Shown here: piece by piece, positions 26,157 to 35,075 of the stretch
How the letters are laid out: the number at the start of each line of letters is the position of its first letter
Numbering within the stretch: position 1 is the stretch's first letter
Position numbers and translations under genes: made by a program
Notes under the pieces: model-generated
The model's database searches: none
What the model saw: only the letters and a program-made list of their open reading frames with translations
Told to the model about the DNA's origin: nothing
Source: Wolbachia endosymbiont of Ctenocephalides felis wCfeF
GTDB lineage: Bacteria > Pseudomonadota > Alphaproteobacteria > Rickettsiales > Anaplasmataceae
DNA: 64,000 bases
Direction: 5' to 3'
Assembly: GCA_028571325.1 (NCBI GenBank)
Contig: CP116767.1
Location: 1,331,150-1,395,149, forward strand

Positions 26157-26765
26157 ATGTTACACAGGTTTTTTGATCGCTTATTTTCTATTCTCTCTTC
26201 TATGAATGCTATTCAAAAGGTGAAAAAGGATGAAAGTGGAATATGCTATGTAACGGGATTTAGGCGCTATATATCGGTATTGCTTGATTTAATTATTATC
26301 GTTTTGTTATTACAGTTTTGCAGCCTGGCTGCAAATCGGCTCTTTACAAACTCAGAGGACAGAAAAATATTGAGCGAAATAATTGCAAAATATCCGGTGC
26401 AAGCGCCACTTTCTGCGGAAGAGAGGGCAACACAGAGCAAACTTGTTAAATTAATGGTTCTAAATCAAATAGTCCAATTTATTATGCTATTTAGCTATGT
26501 AGCATATATGTGGGTAAAGTTCGCTGCTACGCCTGGAAAACTGCTACTTGGGCTCAGAGTTGTGGATGAACAGACTTTTGGAAAAATGACCCTAAAACAA
26601 GCAATGAAGAGGTTTTTCTCCTTTATATTATCAGTTGCGCCATTATTCTTGGGCTTTATATGGTCAAATTTCGACAAACGCTGCCAAACTTGGCACGACA
26701 AGATCGCAGGCACGGTGGTTGTCACGAATAAAAGCCTTAGAAGACAGAACGAAAAAACTACTTGA
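26157..26765 (+). CDS. RDD-family membrane protein (single domain)
   Basis: 202 residues from the ATG at 26157 (ggaaag about 6 bases ahead). A longer frame begins at 26067 but lies inside the tRNA gene, so it is rejected. RDD marks: FRRYISVLLDLIIIVLLL, KFAATPGKLLLGLRVVDE, and DKRCQTWHDKIAGTVVVT, with four hydrophobic segments. Related to the two-domain paralogues at 4.3-6.4 kb. The C-terminal NEKTT and stop codon are supplied by repeat copy E: the stop TGA is in the repeat's -35 box (TTGACA), as for nth, although the two genes are unrelated. Exact role of RDD proteins unknown. Confidence 0.8.
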   Translation: MLHRFFDRLFSILSSMNAIQKVKKDESGICYVTGFRRYISVLLDLIIIVLLLQFCSLAANRLFTNSEDRKILSEIIAKYPVQAPLSAEERATQSKLVKLMVLNQIVQFIMLFSYVAYMWVKFAATPGKLLLGLRVVDEQTFGKMTLKQAMKRFFSFILSVAPLFLGFIWSNFDKRCQTWHDKIAGTVVVTNKSLRRQNEKTT

Positions 26766-27208
26766 CAACTTTCGCCAGTCTCACTATCATGGTATTGAAG
26801 GTATTCAGTTATCTTCATCTGTGCAGATTAAACGACAAGAGTATTAAGATTGGCGTCTTATGTTTAATTTTTTGCACTATGTGCACCTTATGTCTTTATT
26901 AATTTCACCTAGACTTCTAGGTTTTTCCCTATACAAGCTGAAACGCGCTTATAAGTTGTTTAAGACAGTATAGTACGCCAATTTGCAGGATTAGAGAGTG
27001 AGCAACTTCTACCACGGGATTCTTTTGTCTTTTTTTCTGCTTAGTAAGTTTCTTAGCGCTTAAGCTAAGGGTCTGTTGCAGTTTAAAAGTCGCTAAATTG
27101 CAGCGTTTAAGACTTTAAAAAACGCCAATACTAAAAATAGACAATGGCCGGGGTTTCTTTTGCCTTTTTTTTATTTAGTAAATTTCTTAAATATTTATAA
27201 CTAAAGTA
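26758..27208 (+). repeat. Promoter-bearing intergenic repeat, copy E
   Basis: Inverse copy of D. Promoter 26762-26790; GGCGT (26852-26856) with ACGCC (26975-26979) and between them hairpin tgcac-tat-gtgca (26873-26885). First end signal cacgggattcttttgtctttttttctgc (27013-27040), second module with gcgttt.../...aaacgcc (27101-27125) and second end signal cggggtttcttttgcc. If transcription starts about 7 bases after the -10 box, transcripts of about 240 or 375 nt are expected. Confidence 0.78.
26762..26790 (+). promoter_or_regulatory. Sigma70 promoter of repeat copy E
   Basis: TTGACA (26762-26767), 17-bp spacer, TATCAT (26785-26790). The stop codon of the RDD gene (26763-26765) overlaps the -35 box. 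Confidence 0.8.
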
Positions 27209-27211
27209 GTA

Positions 27212-27506
27212 TCCTGGATCCCAGACTGGGATGACAGGAGGGAAGCCACTTTCATGACACCGTTCTTTTTCCTAGATCCCAGCGTCACGCGCTGGGATGA
27301 CAAAAAAAGGAGGCACCGGGATGACAGGAGAAAAGGCACCGGGATGACAGAAGGAGGGGCTACTGGGATGATACCCATAACTTTGTCATTCCAGCGCGTG
27401 ACGCTGGAATCCAGGAATTTTACCAAGTAGGTGAGTATAAAAGTTATGTAAAAATGCACTGTTTTATGGAAAGACTAGATCCCAGTGTCAAGCACTGGGA
27501 TGACAA
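27212..27506. repeat. Cluster of Wolbachia-type palindromic elements
   Basis: At least four units: atcctggatcccagactggg (27211-27230), agatcccagcgtcacgcgctgggat (27274-27298), tgtcattccagcgcgtgacgctgg (27383-27406) and agatcccagtgtcaagcactgg (27477-27498), linked by degenerate caccgggatgacag copies. They are free versions of the elements found in frame inside addA and the G1PDH-like gene. I see no gene here. Confidence 0.8.
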
Positions 27507-27692
27507 AAAAAGGCTACTTGGATGGCACCATTGTTGACTGATAACGGTATCTTAGTTTGTCCTATTACCATTGGGATTGGGTATCACCATACCATAAAGT
27601 ATATACTACTAAACCTCATTGGAAAAAGCTATTTACTGAAACTTAACCAAAATGAGGAATAATGGGGCACAAAATTAAAGGTCACTAGAACA

Positions 27693-28127
27693 ATGGAAGA
27701 CATATTTGCCATTCTATTTGAAGCTTTGCTCCTATTCTACACATTTGATGCATACGCTGATGGAGCAACAGATGTAATGTGTAATTCAATACGTTACATT
27801 CATAGAATAGGTGGACCGCTTTTTACAGTCATAATAATTGGTGCAAGCTTGCTTGCAATATTTGGCAGAATGCCTTGGCCTGCACTTTTCTCGCTTGGTG
27901 TGTTTGTTGCTGTGTTTTTTGGTGCTCCTCAAATTATAAATAGGATCACAGGAAAGGAAATTTGTTGCCTTTATGAGGGGCAAACGCTGGGCAGCAATGG
28001 AAAGTGTGTTGCTGCTCCTGGATATGAAAATGTAGGTACATCTCATGCTTGCCCTAGTGGCTTCTGGTTAACTAATAAAGGTTACTGCATTAAAGAAGGT
28101 TTAGATCCTTCAGAGTATTGGAAATAA
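27693..28127 (+). CDS. VirB2-like pilin / TrbC-VirB2 family protein with Cys-rich tail
   Basis: 144 residues: N-terminal hydrophobic signal (EDIFAILFEALLLFYTF DAYA), then VMCNSIRYIHRIGGPLFTVIIIGASLLAIFGRMPWPALFSLGVFVAVFFGAPQII-type pattern with two hydrophobic helices split by a short polar turn, the usual TrbC/VirB2 pilin layout. After residue 85 there is an extension with six cysteines (CCLYEGQ...KCVAAPG...HACPSG...YCIKEG) not found in canonical VirB2. Rickettsiales carry several dispersed VirB2 paralogues for the type IV secretion system; no other vir gene is here. Assembly into a pilus is inference. Confidence 0.65.
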   Translation: MEDIFAILFEALLLFYTFDAYADGATDVMCNSIRYIHRIGGPLFTVIIIGASLLAIFGRMPWPALFSLGVFVAVFFGAPQIINRITGKEICCLYEGQTLGSNGKCVAAPGYENVGTSHACPSGFWLTNKGYCIKEGLDPSEYWK

Positions 28128-28155
28128 AAATGATGCTTCTATGAGAAAAACCTAA

Positions 28156-29328
28156 CTATTCACCCACACCACAGAGTATGTAATTAACATCCACATCTTT
28201 GGTTAAGTTCCACTCACGCTTTATTACGTTATACTCCATGCCAGCCATGTTTTGCAGCGTGACATTATTTTCTCTTAGGTGATTTGCAATTTCTGATGGC
28301 TTGAGAAACTTGTTCCAGTTATGCGTGCCTTTCGGCAGCCAGTTTAATATGTATTCCGCACCAATTATTGCAAGACAGAAGGATTTGATAGTTCTATTTA
28401 TTGTCGATATAAAAATTAGCCCCTCCGGTTTTAGTAGCTCTATCGCTTTTTTCATGAAAAATTCTAAATTATCCACGTGTTCAACTACTTCCATCAGCAG
28501 AATCACATCGTATTTTTTGTCACTTCTCAGTTCTTCAATGCTGGTGTGTGTGTATTCTATGTTTAATCCCACTTTTTTCGCGTGTGACTGCGCCACTTTT
28601 ACGTTTTCTTCACATACATCTATTCCCGTAACGCTAATACCAACCCGAGCCATTGACTCTGACAAAATGCCGCCGCCACACCCAACGTCAAGTAATGATA
28701 ATTCCTTTAAATCGCATTTTTTTAACTCTTTTATTTTCTCAACAATGTATGATACCCTTACAGGATTCATCATGTGCAATGGCTTGAATTTGCCATTTTC
28801 ATTCCACCACTCTCCTGCCATTTTAGCGAATTTTGATACTTCATCTTCGTTATAAGTTTGTGTTTTTTTTTTCTTACTAGAAGAGGTTATATTGCCGAGT
28901 TTATCGAGGCGTTTTTTATGTCTACTCTCTTTCGAAAATTCTGTCTCGAGGAATTGCTTGACTATGTCTTTCGCTAATCCACTTGTAGTAAACCCCGCAC
29001 CAAGACACAGTACATTTGCGTTGCCATGCTCGCGAGCTAATTTTGCAATCTCAACACTATTACATAAAGCAGCGTAGATTCCTTCAAAACGATTCGCTAC
29101 GGTACTCATACCGAGGCCTGTACCACAAATTAATATCCCATAATTTGCTTTTTTGTTTGTTATATCCTCTACAACTTTGACAGCATAGTCTGGATAATCT
29201 ACACTCTTTTGCTTAGCAGTGCAGCCACGATCTATCACTGCATAACCCAAGGTTTCCAGGTAAAGCTTTATCTCTGATTTTAATTCATAACCGGCATGGT
29301 CTGAGGCAATCGATATTACATCTGACAT
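28156..29328 (-). CDS. Fusion of ribose-5-phosphate isomerase B and UbiG methyltransferase
   Basis: 390 residues in one frame. Residues 1-145 are RpiB: IASDHAGYELK near the start, then GILICGTGLGMSTVANRF and the late HGNANVLCLG. Residues about 165-390 are a UbiG-type SAM methyltransferase: LLDVGCGGGILSESMARVG (motif I), ITGID-type VTGIDVCEENV, EVVEHV and the C-terminal THNWNKFLKPSE. A Lys/Ser-rich linker (SSSKKKKTQTYN) joins them. The first half interconverts ribulose-5-P and ribose-5-P; the second performs both O-methylations of ubiquinone synthesis. The pathways are unrelated, so fusion probably reflects merged neighbours. No stop or frameshift separates the parts. Confidence 0.88.
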   Translation of the reverse strand: MSDVISIASDHAGYELKSEIKLYLETLGYAVIDRGCTAKQKSVDYPDYAVKVVEDITNKKANYGILICGTGLGMSTVANRFEGIYAALCNSVEIAKLAREHGNANVLCLGAGFTTSGLAKDIVKQFLETEFSKESRHKKRLDKLGNITSSSKKKKTQTYNEDEVSKFAKMAGEWWNENGKFKPLHMMNPVRVSYIVEKIKELKKCDLKELSLLDVGCGGGILSESMARVGISVTGIDVCEENVKVAQSHAKKVGLNIEYTHTSIEELRSDKKYDVILLMEVVEHVDNLEFFMKKAIELLKPEGLIFISTINRTIKSFCLAIIGAEYILNWLPKGTHNWNKFLKPSEIANHLRENNVTLQNMAGMEYNVIKREWNLTKDVDVNYILCGVGE

Positions 29329-29391
29329 ATAAGAAACTATGACTTAAAGGCATCTAACATGGGTAATTTATTTTGGGTTTTTTGTCAAGCC

Positions 29392-29461
29392 GTCCTGACC
29401 TTTTTAAAGCTTCGGAGCTTGAAATAAATTTCGAGTCAGGACAGCATAAATTCTGTATAAT
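29392..29461 (+). promoter_or_regulatory. dnaG upstream region: nested inverted repeats and -10 box
   Basis: gtcctgac (29392-29399) pairs with gtcaggac (29435-29442) and encloses an inner hairpin aagct-tcgg-agctt (29408-29421). A perfect TATAAT follows at 29456-29461, about 30 bp before the dnaG ATG; no good -35 box is seen at the usual distance. The structure could end leftward transcripts or be an operator. Confidence 0.4.
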
Positions 29462-29491
29462 TTTTATCCTACCACTCATTCGACAAGTAAG

Positions 29492-31252
29492 ATGGATTAC
29501 ATAGATATTATAAAATCAAGACTGTTACTATCTGACATAGTAGGTAAGAAAGTCAGGCTGACAAAAAGCGGAGATAATTTCGTGGGACTTTGCCCATTTC
29601 ATAATGAAAAAACTCCGTCTTTTTTTGTGAGTAATACTAGGGGATCGTATCACTGTTTTGGCTGCTCTGCTCATGGCGATGTGTTTGAGTTTATTTCACA
29701 AACTGAGGGCTTAAGCTTTAAAGAAGCATTGGAAAGGCTAGCATCAGTTGCAGGTGTTGAGTTACCTAAAAACCTCAATATTACCAAAGAAAGCGACAAA
29801 TTGTTTTCAACGCTGAATTTAGCTGCAAACTGGTTTGTACAAAAAAAACAAGGTGTTATGGCTTATTTAAGGCAGCGCAAGATCTCACCTGAAATCATAG
29901 ATAAATTTAAGATAGGTTATGCACCAAGTTCTGGCTTGAAGGAATATTTAAACTCCTCTGGTATTAAAGACGAGATTTTGATCGATGTTGGGCTAATAAA
30001 TAAGAATTCTCGTGATTATTTCTATGATCGGCTGATATTTCCTATACACAACATCACGGGCAAAGTTATTGGTTTTGGCGGACGTGCGCTGAGCTCTGAG
30101 CAACAGCCGAAGTATTTAAACAGCCCAGAAAGTCAGCTCTTCAAAAAGAGGGAGAATTTATACGGGCTAAACCTCGCCTTAAGCGAAATACGCAAAAAAC
30201 AGCACATATTTGTTGTTGAAGGGTATATGGATGTAATAGCACTACATCAGGCAGGAATTAGCAATACAGTTGCCCCGCTTGGCACTGCAATTTCTGCAGA
30301 GCAGATAAAAAATCTATGGAGATTTGCTAAAGAAATCTCCATCTGTATGGATGGCGACAGTGCTGGACGTCGTGCCGCTACCAGAGTTGCGGAATTTGCT
30401 CTGCCAATATTGGAGCCTGGGTATACATTGAAGTTTGTAACTTTGCCAAGCGATAAAGACCCATACGATATGTGCAATGAGCTAGAATATAAGAAAGAAG
30501 ACGTACTTTCTGCGCTTGATCGTTCAACAGAACTGCATTCTGAATATTTATGGCATCACATAGTCAATAGTAGCCTGCAAAGCTACGAAAACCTTGCTCC
30601 GGAAAAATATTCAATTCTTGAGCACAAGTTCATGGAATATGTCAATGCTATCGGTAACAGCAGTATTAGAAGGTATTACAGAGATTATTTTTACAATAAG
30701 GCCAGTGAACTAAGAAGAAGCTTTAAAAAGCAGATTTTTAACAGTAAAATTAGAGCAATAAAAGGTGAATATCTACGCAGCAAATCTCCAGAGCTAATTG
30801 AAGCAGAGCAAAACCAGGCTATAATTCTGCGTATAGTAATAGAATTTCCCGAGATTTTGCACCAGCCTATATTTTTTGAGCAATTTTCCCATTTTGAGTT
30901 TACCAATGCCAAGATGAAAAAATTACAACAGCACATAATTGATGTGGCAAATAATGGAAGAGAACTCAACAGGGAGGCTTTATTACAAGAGTTTGGACAG
31001 TCTAATGGTGCTGAAACCGTAAGGTTTATATTTGAAAAAACTAGCGTATTAAATAGCCAATTAAACGAAAGGAAATCAGCAGAAATTGTGTGGAATAACG
31101 TAGTGTTACGAAAAGAATTAAACGTGTTACAAGAAGAAAAAATCAAAGCAAGACTAGGCGGTAATTTTGACTTAGAGGAAAGACTAATAGAGCAAATAAG
31201 GCAAATAGAGGATAGTATACAGGAAATGCAAATGGAGTTTATTCAAAAATAG
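29492..31252 (+). CDS. dnaG: DNA primase DnaG
   Basis: Makes RNA primers at the fork, recruited by DnaB. 586 residues: N-terminal CHC2 zinc-binding domain (CPFHNEKTPSFFVSNTRGSYHCFGCSAHGD), catalytic TOPRIM core with FGGRALS, FVVEGYMDVIALHQAG and ICMDGDSAGRRAATR, then a C-terminal helicase-interaction region. Start ATG at 29492. Gene complete. Repeat copy F begins within about 10 bp of the stop. Confidence 0.95.
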   Translation: MDYIDIIKSRLLLSDIVGKKVRLTKSGDNFVGLCPFHNEKTPSFFVSNTRGSYHCFGCSAHGDVFEFISQTEGLSFKEALERLASVAGVELPKNLNITKESDKLFSTLNLAANWFVQKKQGVMAYLRQRKISPEIIDKFKIGYAPSSGLKEYLNSSGIKDEILIDVGLINKNSRDYFYDRLIFPIHNITGKVIGFGGRALSSEQQPKYLNSPESQLFKKRENLYGLNLALSEIRKKQHIFVVEGYMDVIALHQAGISNTVAPLGTAISAEQIKNLWRFAKEISICMDGDSAGRRAATRVAEFALPILEPGYTLKFVTLPSDKDPYDMCNELEYKKEDVLSALDRSTELHSEYLWHHIVNSSLQSYENLAPEKYSILEHKFMEYVNAIGNSSIRRYYRDYFYNKASELRRSFKKQIFNSKIRAIKGEYLRSKSPELIEAEQNQAIILRIVIEFPEILHQPIFFEQFSHFEFTNAKMKKLQQHIIDVANNGRELNREALLQEFGQSNGAETVRFIFEKTSVLNSQLNERKSAEIVWNNVVLRKELNVLQEEKIKARLGGNFDLEERLIEQIRQIEDSIQEMQMEFIQK

Positions 31253-31261
31253 ACAAATTAA

Positions 31262-31702
31262 ATGCAAAATTTACTTGACAAATTCTTTCAACCCCCTTAT
31301 AATGATAACGAAGCTATTTGTTTATCTTCGCAATCTGTGCAGGTTAATGACAAAAAACTTAGGGTATTTGGCGTCTCATGTTTAAATTTTTGCACTATGT
31401 GCACCTCACGTCTTTTTAAAACTTCTGGTTTTCAAGCTGAAACGCGCTTATAAGTCGTTCAAGACAGTATAGTACGCCAATTTGCAGGATTAGAGAGTGA
31501 GCAACTTCTACCACGGGATTTCTTTTGTCTTTTTTTCTGCTTAGTAAATTTCTTAACGTTTGAGTCAAGGTTAGTTGTAGTTTAAAAGCAGCTAAATTGC
31601 AGCGTTTAAGGCTAAAAAGATGCCAATGTTTTTGAACAGATATTGACCAGGGCTTCTTTTGCTTTTTTCTCCATTTAGTAAATTTCTTAAGTATTTATGG
31701 CT
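31262..31702 (+). repeat. Promoter-bearing intergenic repeat, copy F
   Basis: About 440 bp directly behind dnaG on the same strand. Contains promoter (31274-31302), tttggcgtctcatg with the small hairpin tgcac-tat-gtgca, the tacgccaatttgc partner, the first end signal cacgggatttcttttg and the second cagggcttcttttgc. A stretch at 31703-31760 (taccgtcattccgcta, cgcgaatgaatcgcg) is another repeat flank, also seen at 54285. It is a mosaic: the promoter side resembles copy H, the distal part copies D and E. Confidence 0.75.
31274..31302 (+). promoter_or_regulatory. Sigma70 promoter of repeat copy F
   Basis: TTGACA (31274-31279), 17-bp spacer, TATAAT (31297-31302); both boxes are consensus, although the spacer sequence differs from other copies. 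Confidence 0.85.
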
Positions 31703-31799
31703 ACCGTCATTCCGCTACTTGCTAGTGGCTGATATGCCGCGAATGAATCGCGATATGATGTAGAAAAGCCTGCCCTATATAAACAAAAAGGAGGATTAT

Positions 31800-34700
31800 A
31801 TGTCTACAATAATTTTATCATCAATTTTAGGTCAAGCTGGCAGTATTTTTGGTCCAATTGGCCAGATTATTGGTTCAGAACTCGGTGCTCTTCTTGGTGC
31901 ACAGCTCGATAATGCAATTTTTGGTTTGGATGCCGAGCAAAAGATAACGCATGGGGTGAGGCTGAAAAACCTGCAAGTTCAAACCTCAACCTACGGCAGA
32001 ACAATTCCAATTATCTATGGCACTGCCCGCGTTGCAGGTAATATTATTTGGGCACAGCCAATCAAAGAGGAAGTAATAACCACCAAAAATAAAACCGGAA
32101 GAGGTATGAATGCTGCGTATAACTACTATGCAACGCTTGCAATTGCAATCTGCAAGGGAAAAGTGGAAAAATTAAGTAGAATCTGGGCGGATACAACGTC
32201 ACTTAGTTTTGATGAAATAGATTATACTTTTTACCGTGGTACAGAAGACCAAAACCCTGATCCTTTTATGTCATCAATCGAAGGCGAGGAAAATGTGCCA
32301 GCTTACAGAGGAATATCTTATATAGTCATCAAGAATTTTCCTCTAGCGGACTATAACAATCGCGTTCCGGTGTTTGCATTTGAGGCGCAAACTACACTGA
32401 AGTCCAGTGGATTTTCAGTAGCAGAGAATATTCGGAATATCAATATCATACCAGGTTCAGGGGAGTTTGTGTATGATACGAAAATACAGAAGAAAATTGC
32501 ACGAGAAAGAATAAGCAGTAGCCAATATATCCCATATGGACTGGCACAAAGGGTAAATCATAATAATCATACAAAAAAGAGCGATGCAATGCTTTCCTTG
32601 GATCAACTAAAAGAAAGTTTGCCGAATGTTGAGTGGGCGTCGGTAGTGGTTAATTGGTTTGCAAGTAGTTTTAATATCAAAGATTGTAAAATATACCCTG
32701 CAGTTGAGTTTCAGGACGATTCCGCGATATTACCCGATGATTGGCAAGTGGGAAGTGTAACCAGAGGTAATGCTCAGCTAATTTCAAAAGATGATAATGG
32801 CAATCCAAGATATGGCGGCACAGTTAGTGATGCAGCGCTAATGAGGTATATAGAAGAACTACACAGCAGAGGTTATAAGGTGATGCTCTATCCAATGCCC
32901 TTGCTCGACACAGAAAACAAAGAGTGGCGAGGAAAATTGAGCGGGACTCTTGAAGATATAAGCAATTTTTTTAAGAGTCAGTATAACAAATTCATAGAAC
33001 ATTATGCGAGCATTGCTAAACAGACTAAAGTGGAAGGGTTTATCATCGGGTCTGAATTTGCGCAGCTTACCAGAGTAAAAGATGCAAAAGGTAATTACCC
33101 TGCAGTTATGGAGCTAGTCAGGCTTGCAAAGCAGATAAAACTTCAGCTTTGGAAGGAAGCAACCGTAACTTATGCTGCTGACTGGAGTGAATATCATTCA
33201 TATGATGGTTGCTATAATATGGATGAGCTTTGGTCTTCAGAGTATATCGACGTTGTTGGCATAGATGCTTATTTTCCGCTAACTGATGGCCCAGAGCCTC
33301 CTTTTGGCTATTCCGCGGAAGATGTAATCGATGGTTGGAGCAGCGGAGTTGGGTATGATTATTTCTATGATTACTCAAAAAGTGACCCTGAAAAGATAAA
33401 GTATAACGACAGTAGATATGCATGGAAAAACATAGAAAAATGGTGGAGCGAAGCTCACATAAATCCTGATGGCAGCAAAACGAAATGGCAACCAAAGATG
33501 AAAAAAATATGGTTTACCGAGTATGGATTTCCCAGCATGAACGGCTGCACTAATGAGCCAAATGTGTTTGTTGATAAAGATAGCATAGAGAGCAAATATC
33601 CGCGATATTCAAACGGAGAGGTAAGCTTTCTTGCGCAGAAAACGGCAATCGAAGGAACGCTGAGAAAGTGGCAAAATTCAGAAATGGTAGAGAAAATGTT
33701 TCTCTGGGCATGGGATGCAAGACCGTTTCCTTATTTTCCCAATTTGTGTGATATGTGGGCTGACTGCCATAATTGGCAAACAGGGCATTGGATTGAGGGA
33801 AAAATTTCACGGCTTAATGTTTCTGATGTTTTATCTGATCTATTGCAAAAGGCGGGTTTAAAAAGCGATCAGTTTGACACAAGCGACGTTAAAGGATTGT
33901 TGTCTGGGTATGTAATAAACGATCAACAGTCGATACGTTCAATTATTAAAATGCTACAGAGCTGCTATTTTTTTGATGTTGTTGAGCGGGATTCTAAGCT
34001 AGAATTTGCTCAAAAGGGTAGGGGAGTTACAGCTGAAATACCATTTGGTGAAATTGTTTTTAATCACAGCTCAAAGCCAATACAACTTGTGAGTGCCAGT
34101 CAGCTAGATTTGAACAATAAGGTCAACGTCGTTTATTTTAACCGCAATTTTGGTTATCCAATTGACGTGAAATATGCTGAACTGCCAAAGCAGGGCAATG
34201 CTGCAACGGTTGAAATACCGCTAATCATGGAGGAAGGGGAGGCGCAAAATATAGCTGAAGTTTTACTTTATTCTTCGTGGCAAGAGAGAAATATATACAA
34301 TTTTAAGCTGCCGATAAAATATGCATGGCTTGTGCCAAGCGATGTCATAACAATTTCAGATGGCGAGAAAAAGCATACGGTGAGGATTATAAAGACAAAA
34401 TTTGAAAGCATGTCCATTCAAATAACTGGGGTTGGTTATGACTGCTCTATATATAAACTTTCTTTTCCTTCAACGAGGTCGCTTATGCTAAAAGAATACC
34501 CTGCTTCTCACATCAGTAAAACCATCATAGAAATGATTGATTTGCCGCATGTTAAGGGCAATATTGCAAGCTTTACTTTAGCTGGTGAGGAAGGGAATTG
34601 GAAAGGAGCGACACTCTTTGTTTCGTATGATAATAAAGATTACAATCCTATCGCAAGCACAAACAAGCAGTCCAGTTACGGATATGTAATGGAATCTACA

Positions 34701-35039
34701 AACGAGGGAATTATAGTAGTGCTGCGTTTTGGCAAGCTGTCGGTCATGAACCCAATTACAACCTCAAGTTTAGCGCTAGTTGGAAAAGAGGTAATAAAAT
34801 TTCAAAGAGCTGAGCTCATAGGTAAAAACAAATATAAGCTTAGCAACCTAATTAGAGGGCAAGAAGGTACTAAAGAGTATAAGCACACCGCAGGTGAAAA
34901 ATTTACTCTGCTTGATGATTCAATAATATCTTTTGAAGTACAAAGGGGAAAAAAGTTTTACCTAAAAGCAGTCACTTATGGTGGTTCGCTTAGTAATACA
35001 GAAGCGAAGGTCTTGAGTAATAAAAATTTAATAAACTGA
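31800..35039 (+). CDS. GTA baseplate multidomain protein (TIM-barrel 'megatron', host-specificity type)
   Basis: 1079 residues. N-terminal Gly/Ala-rich tail-tip segment (SIFGPIGQIIGSELGALLGAQLD), LQVQTSTYGRTIPIIYGTAR, then a TIM-barrel-like domain about 270-640 (KVMLYPMP..., VEGFIIGSEFAQLTRV, WSSEYIDVVGIDAYFPL, MKKIWFTEYGFPSMNGC) and a C-terminal phage-tail/fibre-attachment part (NLIRGQEGTKEYKHTAGE). This arrangement is that of the last large gene of the Rhodobacter-type gene transfer agent. In Rickettsiales GTA genes are scattered, as here: the prohead protease is at 49.7 kb. Very strong ribosome-binding site (aaaggagg, 5 bases before the ATG). Complete. Confidence 0.85.
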   Translation: MSTIILSSILGQAGSIFGPIGQIIGSELGALLGAQLDNAIFGLDAEQKITHGVRLKNLQVQTSTYGRTIPIIYGTARVAGNIIWAQPIKEEVITTKNKTGRGMNAAYNYYATLAIAICKGKVEKLSRIWADTTSLSFDEIDYTFYRGTEDQNPDPFMSSIEGEENVPAYRGISYIVIKNFPLADYNNRVPVFAFEAQTTLKSSGFSVAENIRNINIIPGSGEFVYDTKIQKKIARERISSSQYIPYGLAQRVNHNNHTKKSDAMLSLDQLKESLPNVEWASVVVNWFASSFNIKDCKIYPAVEFQDDSAILPDDWQVGSVTRGNAQLISKDDNGNPRYGGTVSDAALMRYIEELHSRGYKVMLYPMPLLDTENKEWRGKLSGTLEDISNFFKSQYNKFIEHYASIAKQTKVEGFIIGSEFAQLTRVKDAKGNYPAVMELVRLAKQIKLQLWKEATVTYAADWSEYHSYDGCYNMDELWSSEYIDVVGIDAYFPLTDGPEPPFGYSAEDVIDGWSSGVGYDYFYDYSKSDPEKIKYNDSRYAWKNIEKWWSEAHINPDGSKTKWQPKMKKIWFTEYGFPSMNGCTNEPNVFVDKDSIESKYPRYSNGEVSFLAQKTAIEGTLRKWQNSEMVEKMFLWAWDARPFPYFPNLCDMWADCHNWQTGHWIEGKISRLNVSDVLSDLLQKAGLKSDQFDTSDVKGLLSGYVINDQQSIRSIIKMLQSCYFFDVVERDSKLEFAQKGRGVTAEIPFGEIVFNHSSKPIQLVSASQLDLNNKVNVVYFNRNFGYPIDVKYAELPKQGNAATVEIPLIMEEGEAQNIAEVLLYSSWQERNIYNFKLPIKYAWLVPSDVITISDGEKKHTVRIIKTKFESMSIQITGVGYDCSIYKLSFPSTRSLMLKEYPASHISKTIIEMIDLPHVKGNIASFTLAGEEGNWKGATLFVSYDNKDYNPIASTNKQSSYGYVMESTNEGIIVVLRFGKLSVMNPITTSSLALVGKEVIKFQRAELIGKNKYKLSNLIRGQEGTKEYKHTAGEKFTLLDDSIISFEVQRGKKFYLKAVTYGGSLSNTEAKVLSNKNLIN

Positions 35040-35075
35040 ATGTTATAATTATAATATTAATGGTGGAGGTATAAT

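Noticed and set aside
27212..27506. CRISPR array
   Set aside because: The repeats are palindromes of varying sequence and spacing, without uniform repeats and unique spacers, and no cas gene is nearby.
31262..31453. Small Cys-containing peptide frame in repeat copies (for example LRVFGVSCLNFCTMCTSRLF), also in copies A, D/E, G and H
   Set aside because: A matching stretch exists in several copies, but upstream frame, start codon and end differ (premature stops and indels between copies). The similarity follows from conserved nucleotides around the hairpin, so noncoding structure explains it better.
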